Below the pieces are notes generated by a model. The model was not told where the DNA came from. It was given only the letters and a program-made list of their open reading frames with translations, and ran no database searches. 64,000 nt of DNA from Solirubrobacterales bacterium (GTDB lineage: Bacteria > Actinomycetota > Thermoleophilia > Solirubrobacterales > Solirubrobacteraceae), in NCBI GenBank assembly GCA_019240115.1, contig JAFAYV010000082.1, positions 1 through 64,000 of the forward strand. The letters are read 5' to 3'. Positions 49,497 to 57,774 of the stretch are shown piece by piece. Both the position numbers and the translations under genes were made by a program. Each line of letters starts with the position of its first letter. Position 1 is the first letter of the stretch.

Positions 49497-49846
49497 CCGC
49501 CACCGTCCGCAACGTCGTGATCATCGCGGCGCTCGCCGCGCTCATCGACATCGTGCCCGGTGGCGGCACCGCGTCCACCGTCCTGCTGCAGGCGATCTGG
49601 CTCGCCTTCCTCGCCACGCTCGTGTGGGCGGCGTCGCTGACCTATCGCCAGCGGCGCAACGAGCTCTACTCGCTCGGCGACCGCAAGCGCGCCGCGCTGT
49701 ACGCCGCGATCGCCGCCCTGACGGTGACGCTGACCGCGACCCATCGCCTGTGGACCACGCCCGCGGGCTCGGTCGCGTGGCTCGTCGTCGTCGGCCTCTC
49801 GATCTACGTCGGCGGTGCCGTCCTCTGGTCGGCTCGCCGCTATTAG
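49493..49846 (+). CDS. Small integral membrane protein
   Basis: 117 residues from a GTG at 49493, supported by the -10-like hexamer 7 bases upstream; an in-frame GTG at 49427 would add a glycine/arginine-rich extension. Four hydrophobic segments are seen: VRNVVIIAALAALIDIVPGG, TVLLQAIWLAFLATLVWAAS, ALYAAIAALTVTLTATHRLW and SVAWLVVVGLSIYVGGAVLW. The loop YRQRRNELYSLGDRKRA is basic. No family is recognised; similar four-helix proteins are common in Thermoleophilia (general impression, not searched). Confidence 0.7.
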   Translation: MTATVRNVVIIAALAALIDIVPGGGTASTVLLQAIWLAFLATLVWAASLTYRQRRNELYSLGDRKRAALYAAIAALTVTLTATHRLWTTPAGSVAWLVVVGLSIYVGGAVLWSARRY

Positions 49847-49853
49847 CCGTCCG

Positions 49854-49905
49854 CCGTCGACCGAGGCCGTCGATCGAGGCCGTTGATCGACGCCATCGAT
49901 CGAGG
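49854..49905. repeat. 13-bp tandem repeat, four copies
   Basis: CCGTCGACCGAGG and three variants (CCGTCGATCGAGG, CCGTTGATCGACG, CCATCGATCGAGG) lie end to end at 49854-49905, in the spacer before the glutamine-synthetase-like gene. Each carries a TCGA or ATCGAT dyad. Confidence 0.8.
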
Positions 49906-49963
49906 CCGCCGCCCGGGCGCGGTGTCATGCTCACCGGGCGCCCTCCCCCGTGCGAGCGACCCG

Positions 49964-51277
49964 ATGTTCGACGACGACAGACCCCTCACCACCGTCCGCG
50001 TGCTGTTCTCCGACCTGCACGGCGTCGCGCGCGGCAAGGACGTGCCGGCGGCCCAGTTCGATCGGGTCGCCAAGTCGGGCCTGCGCTTCTGCGCGGCGGT
50101 CATGGGCACCGACCTGCGCCACAACCCGGTGGTGGGCGGGGAGGCGGGATATCCCGACATGCGCGCGATCCCCGATCTGACCACCCTGGCGCACCTGCCC
50201 TGGGAACCCGGCGTCGCGGCCTGCCTCGCCGACCTGCGCCGTCCGGGGACCGACGATCCCGAGCCGACCGACCCGCGGGCGGCGGTCCGCCGAGCCGTCG
50301 CCGAGCTCGACGCGCTCGGCTTCGCCGCGGTCGTCGGTCCCGAGCTCGAGTTCTATCTCTGCCGGGCCGGCGAGACCGACGGCACGAGGCCGACCCGCTT
50401 CCTCGACCGGCTCAGCATGGTCTACACCGTGGGGCCCCAGGCCGACCCCGACGGCATCGTCCGTCGCCTGTCCGAGCACCTGTCCCGGTTCGGCCTTGAC
50501 ACCGTCGCCGCCAACCACGAGTTCTGCAACAGCCAGTACGAGATCAACCTGCGCGAGGGACCGGCGCTGGCGGCCGCCGATCGCGCCTTCTGGCTCAAGA
50601 CGGCCGTCAAGGACGTCGCGGCGCTCAACGGCCGCGTCGCGACGTTCATGGGCAAGCCGTTCAACGATCAGAGCGGCTCGGGCTTTCACCTGCACGTCTC
50701 GCTTCAGCGCGACGGCCGCAACGCCTTCGACGACCCCGGCGATCCCGACGGCGTCAGCCCGGCCCTGCGCTCCTTCGCCGCGGGGGTGCTGCGCCACGCG
50801 CCCGCGCTCATGGCGCTGCTCAACCCGACGATCAACGCCTATCGCCGGCTCGTGCCCGACTCGCTGGCGCCCACGCACGCCAACTGGGGCTGGGACAACC
50901 GCACCACGATGGTCCGGGTTCCTCCCGAGCGCGGCCGGGGCGCCCGCCTCGAGGTGCGCGTCGGCGACGGCAGCGCCAACCCGTACCTCGCCGTCGCGGC
51001 GATCCTGTCCGCCGGCGTGCACGGTCTGCAAGAGGCGCTGGCGCTGCCCGCCGCGTTCGCCGGAGACGTGGCGGCCGCGGGGGACGCGGAACCGGGGCTT
51101 CCGCTCGTGCGCTCGCTCCCGGCCGCGCTCGACGCCCTGGAGGCCGACGACGTGCTGCGGGCTCGCCTCGCGCCCGAGCTGGTCGACACCTTCCTGGCGC
51201 TCAAGCGCCACGAGATCGTCCGCCACCGCGAGTGGGTCTCGGACTGGGAGGTCGACGAGTACCTGCGACACCTCTAG
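49964..51277 (+). CDS. Glutamine-synthetase-like amide ligase
   Basis: 437 residues, ATG at 49964. The GS catalytic domain is complete in outline: VVGPELEFYLCRAG, ANHEFCNSQYEINL, SGSGFHLHVSLQRDG, NPTINAYRRLVPDSLAPTHA, NWGWDNRTTMVRVP and RLEVRVGDGSANPYLAVAAI. The N-terminal beta-grasp domain is short. The length and the 'SGSGFHLHVS' loop place it with GlnT/gamma-glutamyl-amine ligases rather than housekeeping GlnA. In several amine- and aniline-degrading bacteria such enzymes glutamylate the amine as the first step. It heads a catabolic gene run with a dioxygenase and a dehydrogenase. Confidence 0.85.
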   Translation: MFDDDRPLTTVRVLFSDLHGVARGKDVPAAQFDRVAKSGLRFCAAVMGTDLRHNPVVGGEAGYPDMRAIPDLTTLAHLPWEPGVAACLADLRRPGTDDPEPTDPRAAVRRAVAELDALGFAAVVGPELEFYLCRAGETDGTRPTRFLDRLSMVYTVGPQADPDGIVRRLSEHLSRFGLDTVAANHEFCNSQYEINLREGPALAAADRAFWLKTAVKDVAALNGRVATFMGKPFNDQSGSGFHLHVSLQRDGRNAFDDPGDPDGVSPALRSFAAGVLRHAPALMALLNPTINAYRRLVPDSLAPTHANWGWDNRTTMVRVPPERGRGARLEVRVGDGSANPYLAVAAILSAGVHGLQEALALPAAFAGDVAAAGDAEPGLPLVRSLPAALDALEADDVLRARLAPELVDTFLALKRHEIVRHREWVSDWEVDEYLRHL

Positions 51278-51285
51278 CGAGAAGC

Positions 51286-52176
51286 ATGGATGCCACGCCC
51301 TTGAGCCGCCCCCCGCTGATCGTCGAGCACCGCCGCGTGCGCGTCGCACTGCACGATCTCGCGCGCTGGGGCCGGCTCGACGGCGACGACGTCGTGCTCG
51401 ACTGCGGCCGACGCCTGCCGGCCGACCGCGCGACGTTCCTGGCCCCCGTCGAGCCGTCGAAGATCATCGCCGTGCACCTGACCTACCGCAGCCGCCTGCG
51501 CGAGTACGGAGCCGGCGTCCCGCCGGTGCCGTCGTACTTCCTGAAGCCTCCGAGCGCGCTCAACGGCCACCGGGGGATGCTGCGCCGGCCCGCGGGCGCC
51601 CGCTTTCTCAACTACGAGGGCGAGCTCGCGGTGATCATCGGCACCCGCATGCACGGCGTCCCCGAGGATCGCGTCCTGCATCACGTGGCCGGGTACGCGC
51701 CGGCCAACGACGTCGGGCTGCACGACTTCCGCCACGCCGACCGCGGGTCGATGCTGCGCGTCAAGGGCCAGGACGGCTTCTTGCCGATCGGCCCCGAGCT
51801 CGTGCCGGCGGCGGAGTTCGACCCGACCGCGTTCGCGCTGCGCACGATCCGCAACGACGAGGTCGTCCAGGAGTCCGACGCGAGCGACATGGTGTTCGGC
51901 GTGGCCTACCAGCTGGCCGATCTGTGTCGGCTGATCACGCTCGAGCCGGGCGACGTCGTGCTGACCGGCACGCCCGCCAACTCGCGCCCGCTGGATCCCG
52001 GCGACGTCATCGAGGTCGAGATCCCGGGGCTCGGGCGGTTGACGAACACCGTGGAGTCCTGGGAGGTCGACCTCGCGGGGCCCGGCGACCGGCCGCGAAC
52101 CTCGGCCGACACCCTGCACGTGGCGCTGGCCATCCCCGAGGACGAGGCCGAGCGCAGGATGGCGCAGGGCGGATGA
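51286..52176 (+). CDS. Fumarylacetoacetate hydrolase family enzyme
   Basis: 296 residues from the ATG at 51286 (8 bp after the preceding stop). FAH-fold metal ligands are present in LNYEGELAVIIGTRMHGVPE, GYAPANDVGLHDFRHAD and the catalytic Lys region MLRVKGQDGFLPIGPELVPA. LEPGDVVLTGTPANSRPLDPG is the usual C-terminal motif. Members act as hydrolases, isomerases or decarboxylases on 2-oxo acids in aromatic ring-cleavage routes (HpcE/HpaG-like). Its partners here support a meta-cleavage role. The stop overlaps the ATG of the dioxygenase gene. Confidence 0.88.
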   Translation: MDATPLSRPPLIVEHRRVRVALHDLARWGRLDGDDVVLDCGRRLPADRATFLAPVEPSKIIAVHLTYRSRLREYGAGVPPVPSYFLKPPSALNGHRGMLRRPAGARFLNYEGELAVIIGTRMHGVPEDRVLHHVAGYAPANDVGLHDFRHADRGSMLRVKGQDGFLPIGPELVPAAEFDPTAFALRTIRNDEVVQESDASDMVFGVAYQLADLCRLITLEPGDVVLTGTPANSRPLDPGDVIEVEIPGLGRLTNTVESWEVDLAGPGDRPRTSADTLHVALAIPEDEAERRMAQGG

Positions 52177-53087
52177 TCGCGCTGCGGCGCATCGACCACG
52201 TCGCGCTGCGAGTCGCCGACGTGCCCGAGGCCGCCGCGCGGTGGGCGGTTCAGTTCGGGCTGACCGCGCGCAGCATCGCGCCCGGGCGGGCGCTGCTGAG
52301 CTGCGACGACGAGCCCTACGCGCTCGAGCTGCTCGCCGGCGCTGAGCCGGGACACGACCACACCGCGTTCGAGCTGGCGCGGACGTGCCCGCTCGAGCTG
52401 GCCGCGGCGCACCTCCGGTCTCGCGAGGTCGTCGTCGAGCAGCGCGAGGACGCGCTGTTCTGCGCCGATCCCGAGGGCAACCGGATCCAGCTCATGCCCC
52501 ACCGCGAGACGGGCGCCCCGCCGGCACACGCGCGGTCCACGAGCTCGCTGCCCGGCGACCACCCCCGCAAGCTCGGCCACGTCAACTTCCTGACGGGGCG
52601 GATCGCCGCCGGCGTCGAGTTCTACACCGAGGCGCTCGGCATGCGGCTGACCGACTGGCTCGGCGACGCGGGCGTCTGGTTTCACGTCAACTCCGACCAC
52701 CACGTCATGGCCCTCGTCGACAAGGGGCGCGCGCACTTTCACCACCTCGCGCTCGATGTCGTCGACGTCGGCCAGATGCGGTCCGCGCTCGACCATCTCG
52801 GCCGCCACGGGCGGTGGCTGGGCTGGGGCCCCGCGCGCCACGGCGTCGGCGGCAACGTCGCCAGCTACGTGCGGATCGTCGAGGAGGCGTGCTTCGTCGA
52901 GCTGTACGTTGACATGGAGCAGCTCGACGTCGATCACCGGCCCCGCCGGTGGCCCGACGACCGCTTCTCGTCCAACACCTGGGGCCCGCTGCCGCCGCGG
53001 TCCTACTTCCGCTTCGACCCGGTGGCGATCGAATACGAGCGGGAAAGCCTCGAGACGCAGGGGCGGCTCCTGCCCGACCCGACCTGA
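52173..53087 (+). CDS. Extradiol (VOC-type) ring-cleavage dioxygenase
   Basis: 304 residues, ATG at 52173 (ATGA overlap). There are two VOC modules, the first about residues 5-110 and the second about 130-255. The second holds the Fe(II) ligands in the expected places: His in KLGHVNFLTGRI, His in HFHHLALDVVD and Glu in EEACFVELYVDMEQL. This fits type I catechol 2,3-dioxygenase/homoprotocatechuate 2,3-dioxygenase. The enzyme would open a catecholic ring next to the hydroxyls. Substrate is not determined; the neighbours point to a homoprotocatechuate-like or aminophenol-like compound. Confidence 0.87.
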   Translation: MIALRRIDHVALRVADVPEAAARWAVQFGLTARSIAPGRALLSCDDEPYALELLAGAEPGHDHTAFELARTCPLELAAAHLRSREVVVEQREDALFCADPEGNRIQLMPHRETGAPPAHARSTSSLPGDHPRKLGHVNFLTGRIAAGVEFYTEALGMRLTDWLGDAGVWFHVNSDHHVMALVDKGRAHFHHLALDVVDVGQMRSALDHLGRHGRWLGWGPARHGVGGNVASYVRIVEEACFVELYVDMEQLDVDHRPRRWPDDRFSSNTWGPLPPRSYFRFDPVAIEYERESLETQGRLLPDPT

Positions 53088-53112
53088 GAACCCGATCCAT
53101 CCAAAGAGCTCC

Positions 53113-53910
53113 ATGGCGCTGCACGGCTACACGATTCCGCGCACGGGCGAGGGGCGCTCGAGCCTCGTCCCGTCCCCGCCCTGGCACTACGTCGGCACGT
53201 TCCTCGTCGTCGACTACTGGGCGGCGCCCGAGGCCGCCGCCGCGCTGCTGCCCGAGGGCCTTGCGCCCCACCCCGATCCCGGGCGCTGCGCGGCGGTCGT
53301 CGCCGACTGGCAGGGGTGCTCGGAGACCGGCGGCGAGCTCCTGGACCCCGCGCGCTCGCAGTACCGCGAGTTCTACGTCGTCGTCGGCGCGCTGCTTGCA
53401 GGCGAGGAGGTCACCACCTGCGCGTTCTGCTGGGTCGATCAGGACGTCGCGCTCGTCCGCGGCTGGATCCAGGGATTTCCGAAGAAGCTCGGATCGGTGT
53501 GGCAGACGCGCGCCTTCGGCATGGACGCCACCGCCGACCCCGGGATCCGGCCCGGCGCGGCGTACGCCGGGACGTGCTCGGCGGGTGGTCGTCGCCTCGC
53601 CGAGATGACGGTGACCCTCGAGGCGCCCTCACCGCGCGGCTCGGCGCACACCGCGCCGCCGATCGTCAACGTCCGCCACTTCCCGCGGCTGGCCGCGGGC
53701 CGCCACGACGATCCGGCGGTCCACGAGATCGTGCGCGCCCGCAGCCGCGACCGGTCGGTCTCCGAGGTGTGGGAGGGCGCGGCGACGCTCGAGCTCTTCG
53801 GCGCGCCGAGCGAGGAGCTCGACGTCCTCGCCCCGGTGCGGGTCGGGCGCGGGTATCGCTTCAGCTTCGCCTACACGGTCGACGACCTGGAGACGGTGCG
53901 CGAGCTGTGA
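53113..53910 (+). CDS. Acetoacetate decarboxylase family protein
   Basis: 265 residues from the ATG at 53113, 25 bp after the dioxygenase stop. The ADC fold is marked by WHYVGTFLVVDYWAAPEAAA, ASQ-like ARSQYREFYVVVGALLAGE and the Schiff-base region GWIQGFPKKLGSVWQTRAFG. In the last, the Lys-Lys pair corresponds to the catalytic lysines of acetoacetate decarboxylase. In a ring-cleavage cluster it could decarboxylate or otherwise process a 2-oxo acid intermediate. Family members with other reactions are known, so the step is open. The stop overlaps the next GTG. Confidence 0.82.
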   Translation: MALHGYTIPRTGEGRSSLVPSPPWHYVGTFLVVDYWAAPEAAAALLPEGLAPHPDPGRCAAVVADWQGCSETGGELLDPARSQYREFYVVVGALLAGEEVTTCAFCWVDQDVALVRGWIQGFPKKLGSVWQTRAFGMDATADPGIRPGAAYAGTCSAGGRRLAEMTVTLEAPSPRGSAHTAPPIVNVRHFPRLAAGRHDDPAVHEIVRARSRDRSVSEVWEGAATLELFGAPSEELDVLAPVRVGRGYRFSFAYTVDDLETVREL

Positions 53911-55367
53911 GCGCCGATCGCGTCGAGATCGAGGGCGTCTCGGTCGCCACCGGGCACTACATCGGCGGCGAGCGGGTGGCGAGCGCCGACCGCTTCGCCG
54001 ACCTCTCGCCGATCGACGAGCGCGTCATCGCCGAGGTCGCCCGGGGCGGCGAGGACGAGGCCGACCGGGCGGTGCGCGCCGCGCGCGCCGCCTTCCCGGG
54101 CTGGGCGGCGCTCGGTCCCGCCGGGCGCGCGCCCTACCTGCGCCGGCTGGCCGAGCTGGTCGACGCGCGGGTCGCGGATCTCGCCGCCGTCGAGTGCCGC
54201 GACATGGCGATGCTGCTGCGCTCGCTGCGCGCGCGGGTGATCAACCGCGCGGCGCGCAACTTCCGCGCCTACGCCGACCTGGCGCTCGCCCACGAGGAGC
54301 GCGACTGGCGCTCGAACGGCACCTGGAACCGGGTGCAGCGGATGCCGGCGGGCCCGGCGGTGATCATCACGCCCTGGAACGCGCCGTTCATGCTCTCGAC
54401 GTGGAAGACCGCGCCCGCGCTCGCCGCGGGCTGCCCGGTCGTCCTCAAGCCGGCCGAGTGGTCCCCGCTCTCCTGCTCGCTGCTCGCCGATCTCGCGGAC
54501 GCCGCGGGGTTCCCGCCCGGCGTGTTCAACGTCGTGCAGGGCATCGGCACCGAGGTGGGCGCCGCGCTGGTGCGCCACCCGCTCGTGCGGCGCGTCGCGC
54601 TGACCGGCTCGGTGCGCGCGGCGCGGGCGATCGGCGAGGCGGCCGCGCGCAACCTCGTCCCCTTCACCGCCGAGCTCGGCGGCAAGAACCCGCTCGTCGT
54701 GTTCGCCGACGCCGACCTGGAGGCGGCCGCGCGCACGGCCGCCGGGCAGTACGACGACGCCGGGCAGGTGTGCCTCGCGGGGACCCGGCTGCTCGTGCAG
54801 GACGCCGTCGCCGACGAGTTCCTCGAGCGCTTCCATGGCGCCGTCGACGAGCACGTGCTCGGCGACCCCCGCGACGACGCGACGACGATCTCGCCGCTCA
54901 TCCACCCGGTTCATCGCGACCGGGTGCAGGCCTACGTGGAGCGCGCCCGCGCGTCCGGCGACGCGATCCTGCGCGGCGGGCGGCGCGCGGCGCGCGGCGG
55001 GCTGTTCTATGAGCCGACGCTGATCGCTCCTCGGTCCAGCGACTCGGAGATCGCGCGCGACGAGGTCTTCGGCCCGGTGCTCTGCCTGCAGACCTTCGGC
55101 GACGAGGCCGAAGCGGTCGCGCGGGCCAACGACACCGACTACGGGCTCTCGGGCATCGTCTACACCGGCTCGATGGGACGCGCCGAGCGCGTCGGGCGCG
55201 CCATCCGGGCCGGCACCGTCTGGGTCAACACGTTCCTCGTCCGCGACCTCACCGCGCCGTTCGGCGGGATCGGCCAGTCGGGCATCGGACGCGAGGGCGG
55301 GGACTACGCGCTCGACTTCTACTCGGACCTGAAGACCCTGCAGGTCCTCGAGGGCTCGGTCGGCTGA
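53907..55367 (+). CDS. Aldehyde dehydrogenase (hydroxymuconic semialdehyde dehydrogenase-like)
   Basis: 486 residues from a GTG at 53907 (GTGA overlap). The catalytic set is complete: PAVIITPWNAPFMLSTWKTA, LKPAEWSP, Glu in FTAELGGKNPLVVF and Cys in YDDAGQVCLAGTRLL. The C-terminal PFGGIGQSGIGREGG motif is typical. The match is to HpaE/DmpC-type dehydrogenases that oxidise the ring-cleavage semialdehyde to the dicarboxylate with NAD+. It ends the catabolic gene run; hydratase and aldolase genes of a full meta pathway are not in this window. Confidence 0.9.
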   Translation: MSADRVEIEGVSVATGHYIGGERVASADRFADLSPIDERVIAEVARGGEDEADRAVRAARAAFPGWAALGPAGRAPYLRRLAELVDARVADLAAVECRDMAMLLRSLRARVINRAARNFRAYADLALAHEERDWRSNGTWNRVQRMPAGPAVIITPWNAPFMLSTWKTAPALAAGCPVVLKPAEWSPLSCSLLADLADAAGFPPGVFNVVQGIGTEVGAALVRHPLVRRVALTGSVRAARAIGEAAARNLVPFTAELGGKNPLVVFADADLEAAARTAAGQYDDAGQVCLAGTRLLVQDAVADEFLERFHGAVDEHVLGDPRDDATTISPLIHPVHRDRVQAYVERARASGDAILRGGRRAARGGLFYEPTLIAPRSSDSEIARDEVFGPVLCLQTFGDEAEAVARANDTDYGLSGIVYTGSMGRAERVGRAIRAGTVWVNTFLVRDLTAPFGGIGQSGIGREGGDYALDFYSDLKTLQVLEGSVG

Positions 55368-55371
55368 CGCC

Positions 55372-55833
55372 GTGAGCGCGGTCCGACGAGAGGCGATCGC
55401 CGACCGGCTGCTCGTCGTCGCGGCGGTGCTCCTGTTCGGCTCGCTGTTTCTCACCTGGAGCCATCAGCTGTCGGCGGCGGTTCTCGCTCGCTACGGCCAC
55501 GGCCCCGCCCTCGCCGGGGTTCCGCGCAGCCCCGACGCCTGGCAGGTCTACTCGGCCGCCGACGTGCTGCTCGCGCTGCTCGCCGCCGGGATGCTCGCGG
55601 GGGCGCTGTGGGGGGCGCGGACGCCGCGCCTCGTCCTCGCCGGCGCGTTGCTCGTCGCGGTCGCGTTCGTCGTGCACGCGCTCGGGACGCCGCCGACGAA
55701 CGGGGCGACGCTGTTCGCGCCGCCGGCGCCGGTCCGCGACGCCCCGACGGCCGGGGTGGGGGAGGCGGTCGCGCTCGCTGCTTGCCTGCTCGGCCTCGGC
55801 GGGCTGCTGCTGTCCGTGACCGTCGAGCGCTGA
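55372..55833 (+). CDS. Hypothetical four-helix membrane protein
   Basis: 153 residues from a GTG at 55372, four bases after the dehydrogenase stop. Hydrophobic segments: RLLVVAAVLLFGSLFLTW, VLLALLAAGMLAGALWGA, LVLAGALLVAVAFVVHALG and GEAVALAACLLGLGGLLLSV. A short extracytoplasmic loop WSHQLSAAVLARYGHG follows the first helix. No family is recognised. It may belong to the upstream operon by spacing, though nothing ties it to ring cleavage. Confidence 0.65.
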   Translation: MSAVRREAIADRLLVVAAVLLFGSLFLTWSHQLSAAVLARYGHGPALAGVPRSPDAWQVYSAADVLLALLAAGMLAGALWGARTPRLVLAGALLVAVAFVVHALGTPPTNGATLFAPPAPVRDAPTAGVGEAVALAACLLGLGGLLLSVTVER

Positions 55834-55872
55834 GAGCGGCGTCGGAACCCCGGCGCGACCGGTCGCCGGACC

Positions 55873-55878
55873 TAGTAT
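55873..55878 (+). promoter_or_regulatory. Candidate -10 element for uvrC
   Basis: TAGTAT ends 8 bases before the uvrC ATG at 55887. No Shine-Dalgarno is visible, so a leaderless transcript is likely. Confidence 0.45.
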
Positions 55879-55886
55879 CGACGGGG

Positions 55887-57773
55887 ATGTCCGTGTACCC
55901 GGCCGATCGCCGCCGCGAGCTCCCCGACGAGCCCGGCGTCTACCTGTTCCGCGATTCGCGCGGCCGGGTGATCTACGTCGGCAAGGCGAAGTCGATCCGC
56001 AAGCGGGTCGCCTCGCATTTCTCCAATCCGAGCACCCGGGCGGGCCGCGAGATCCTCGAGATGATCGACCAGATCGAGGCGCTCGTCGTCCACACCGAGT
56101 CAGAGGCGCTGCTCGTCGAGCAGAACTTCATCAAGCAGTACAAGCCGCGGCTGAACATCCGGCTGCGCGACGACAAGTCCTATCCGTACATCGCGATCTC
56201 GCTCGACGAGGACTTCCCCCGGGTCTACTTCACCCGCGAGCGTCATCGCCGCGACCGCGCCTACTTCGGCCCCTACAGCAACGCCAAGCGGGTGCGCTCG
56301 ACGCTCGAGGTCCTCGGCAAGGTGTTCATGTTCCGCTCCTGCGATGGGCCCGAGCCGGGCCGGCGCAGCGGCTCGCCGTGCCTGGACTACTACATCAAGC
56401 GCTGCGAGGCGCCGTGCGTCGGCTACGTGAGCCGGGAGCGGTACCGGGAGGCGATCGACGGCGTGATCGCCTTCCTGTCGGGTCGCTACCGCGAGATCGA
56501 GTCCAAGCTCGAGTACGAGATGAGGATCGCCTCCGTCGAGCAGCGCTTCGAGGACGCGGCCCGCGAGCGCAACCGGCTGCGGGCGATCCGCTCGCTGCTC
56601 GAGCGCCAGCGCGTCTCGCACGAGGGCGGCGGCTCGTTCGATGCGATCGCGGTCGCCGTCGGCGACGGCGAGGCCAACGCCCAGGTCTTCCAGGTCCGCG
56701 ACGGGGTGCTCTCCGATCGCCAGAGCTTCTACCTCGACAACGCCGCCGACGCCGAGATCGCCGACGTCGCCCAGGCGTTCGTGCTGCAGTACTACGCGAG
56801 CGCGATGTCGGTCCCGGGCCTGCTCGTCGTCCAGCGGGCGCTCGCGGATGCTTCGGAGGTGCCCGCGCTCGCCGAGGCGCTGAGCGCGCGGCGGGGCGGC
56901 CAGGTCGAGATCCGCGTCGCCGAGCGGGGCGACAAGCGTCGCATCCTCGAGCTCGCGCAGCGCAACGCCGAGCTGGCCATCGACCAGGAGAAGCTGCGCT
57001 CCGAGCGCCGCCGTCAGCAGCGCGTGGAGGCGCTCGACGGCCTCCAGCAGGCGCTCGGACTCGACGCGATCCCGCTGCGGATCGAGTGCTTCGACATCTC
57101 GACGCTGATGGGGACCAACACCGTCGCCTCGATGGTCGTCTTTGAGGGCGGAGCCCCGAAGCGGTCGGACTATCGGCGCTTCAAGGTGTTCACCGTCGGT
57201 GACCAGAGCGACGGCGACTACGGACCCGACGACTTCGCCGCGATGGAGGAGGTGCTCGGCCGGCGCTGGCGCCGGTGGGAGAGCCAGCGCGACGTCTCCC
57301 CCCACGACAAGGACTACGATCCGAGCTTCGCGACGCTGCCCAACGTCGTCGTGATCGACGGCGGCAAGGGCCAGCTGTCCGCCGGCCTGCGCGCGCTGCG
57401 GGGCTTTCGCGAGCGTGGGGTGACGGTCATCTCGCTGGCCAAGCGGATCGAGGAGGTGTTCGTCCCGGGGCGCGAGGCGCCGCTCGTGCTCGCCCACGAC
57501 ACCCCGGAGCTGCAGCTGCTGCAGCGCGTGCGCGACGAGGCCCACCGGTTCGCGATCACCCACCACCGCAGCCGCCGCGACCGCGCGATGACCGCCTCGG
57601 TGCTCGACGAGCTGCCGGGCGTCGGCCCGGCCCGCAAGCGCGCGCTGCTCGCCCACTTCGGATCCCCCGACGCGATCCTCGCCGCCAGCCGCGAGGAGCT
57701 CGCGGCGGTGCCGGGGGTGCCCGGCAAGCTCGCCCGCGACATGTATCGCGAGCTGCACAAGTCCGGGGTGTGA
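55887..57773 (+). CDS. uvrC: Excinuclease ABC subunit C
   Basis: 628 residues. The GIY-YIG nuclease domain lies at 17-95 (PGVYLFRDSRGRVIYVGKAK, catalytic Tyr/Arg/Glu present). A cysteine cluster (CDGPEP, SPCLDYYIKRCEAPC) probably binds the Fe-S cluster reported for UvrC. A UVR motif lies near 210 and an RNase H-like 5' nuclease domain (IECFDISTLMGTNTVASMVV, VVIDGGKGQLSAGL). Tandem HhH motifs lie at the end (ELPGVGPARKRALLAHFGSP, AVPGVPGKLARDMY). It makes both incisions in nucleotide excision repair. Its stop is 1 bp from the convergent GH79-like gene. Confidence 0.97.
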   Translation: MSVYPADRRRELPDEPGVYLFRDSRGRVIYVGKAKSIRKRVASHFSNPSTRAGREILEMIDQIEALVVHTESEALLVEQNFIKQYKPRLNIRLRDDKSYPYIAISLDEDFPRVYFTRERHRRDRAYFGPYSNAKRVRSTLEVLGKVFMFRSCDGPEPGRRSGSPCLDYYIKRCEAPCVGYVSRERYREAIDGVIAFLSGRYREIESKLEYEMRIASVEQRFEDAARERNRLRAIRSLLERQRVSHEGGGSFDAIAVAVGDGEANAQVFQVRDGVLSDRQSFYLDNAADAEIADVAQAFVLQYYASAMSVPGLLVVQRALADASEVPALAEALSARRGGQVEIRVAERGDKRRILELAQRNAELAIDQEKLRSERRRQQRVEALDGLQQALGLDAIPLRIECFDISTLMGTNTVASMVVFEGGAPKRSDYRRFKVFTVGDQSDGDYGPDDFAAMEEVLGRRWRRWESQRDVSPHDKDYDPSFATLPNVVVIDGGKGQLSAGLRALRGFRERGVTVISLAKRIEEVFVPGREAPLVLAHDTPELQLLQRVRDEAHRFAITHHRSRRDRAMTASVLDELPGVGPARKRALLAHFGSPDAILAASREELAAVPGVPGKLARDMYRELHKSGV

Positions 57774-57774
57774 C

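Noticed and set aside
47462-49744. 760-codon open frame on the minus strand
   Set aside because: Antisense to the ABC-F ATPase with both complete cassettes; no recognisable domain.
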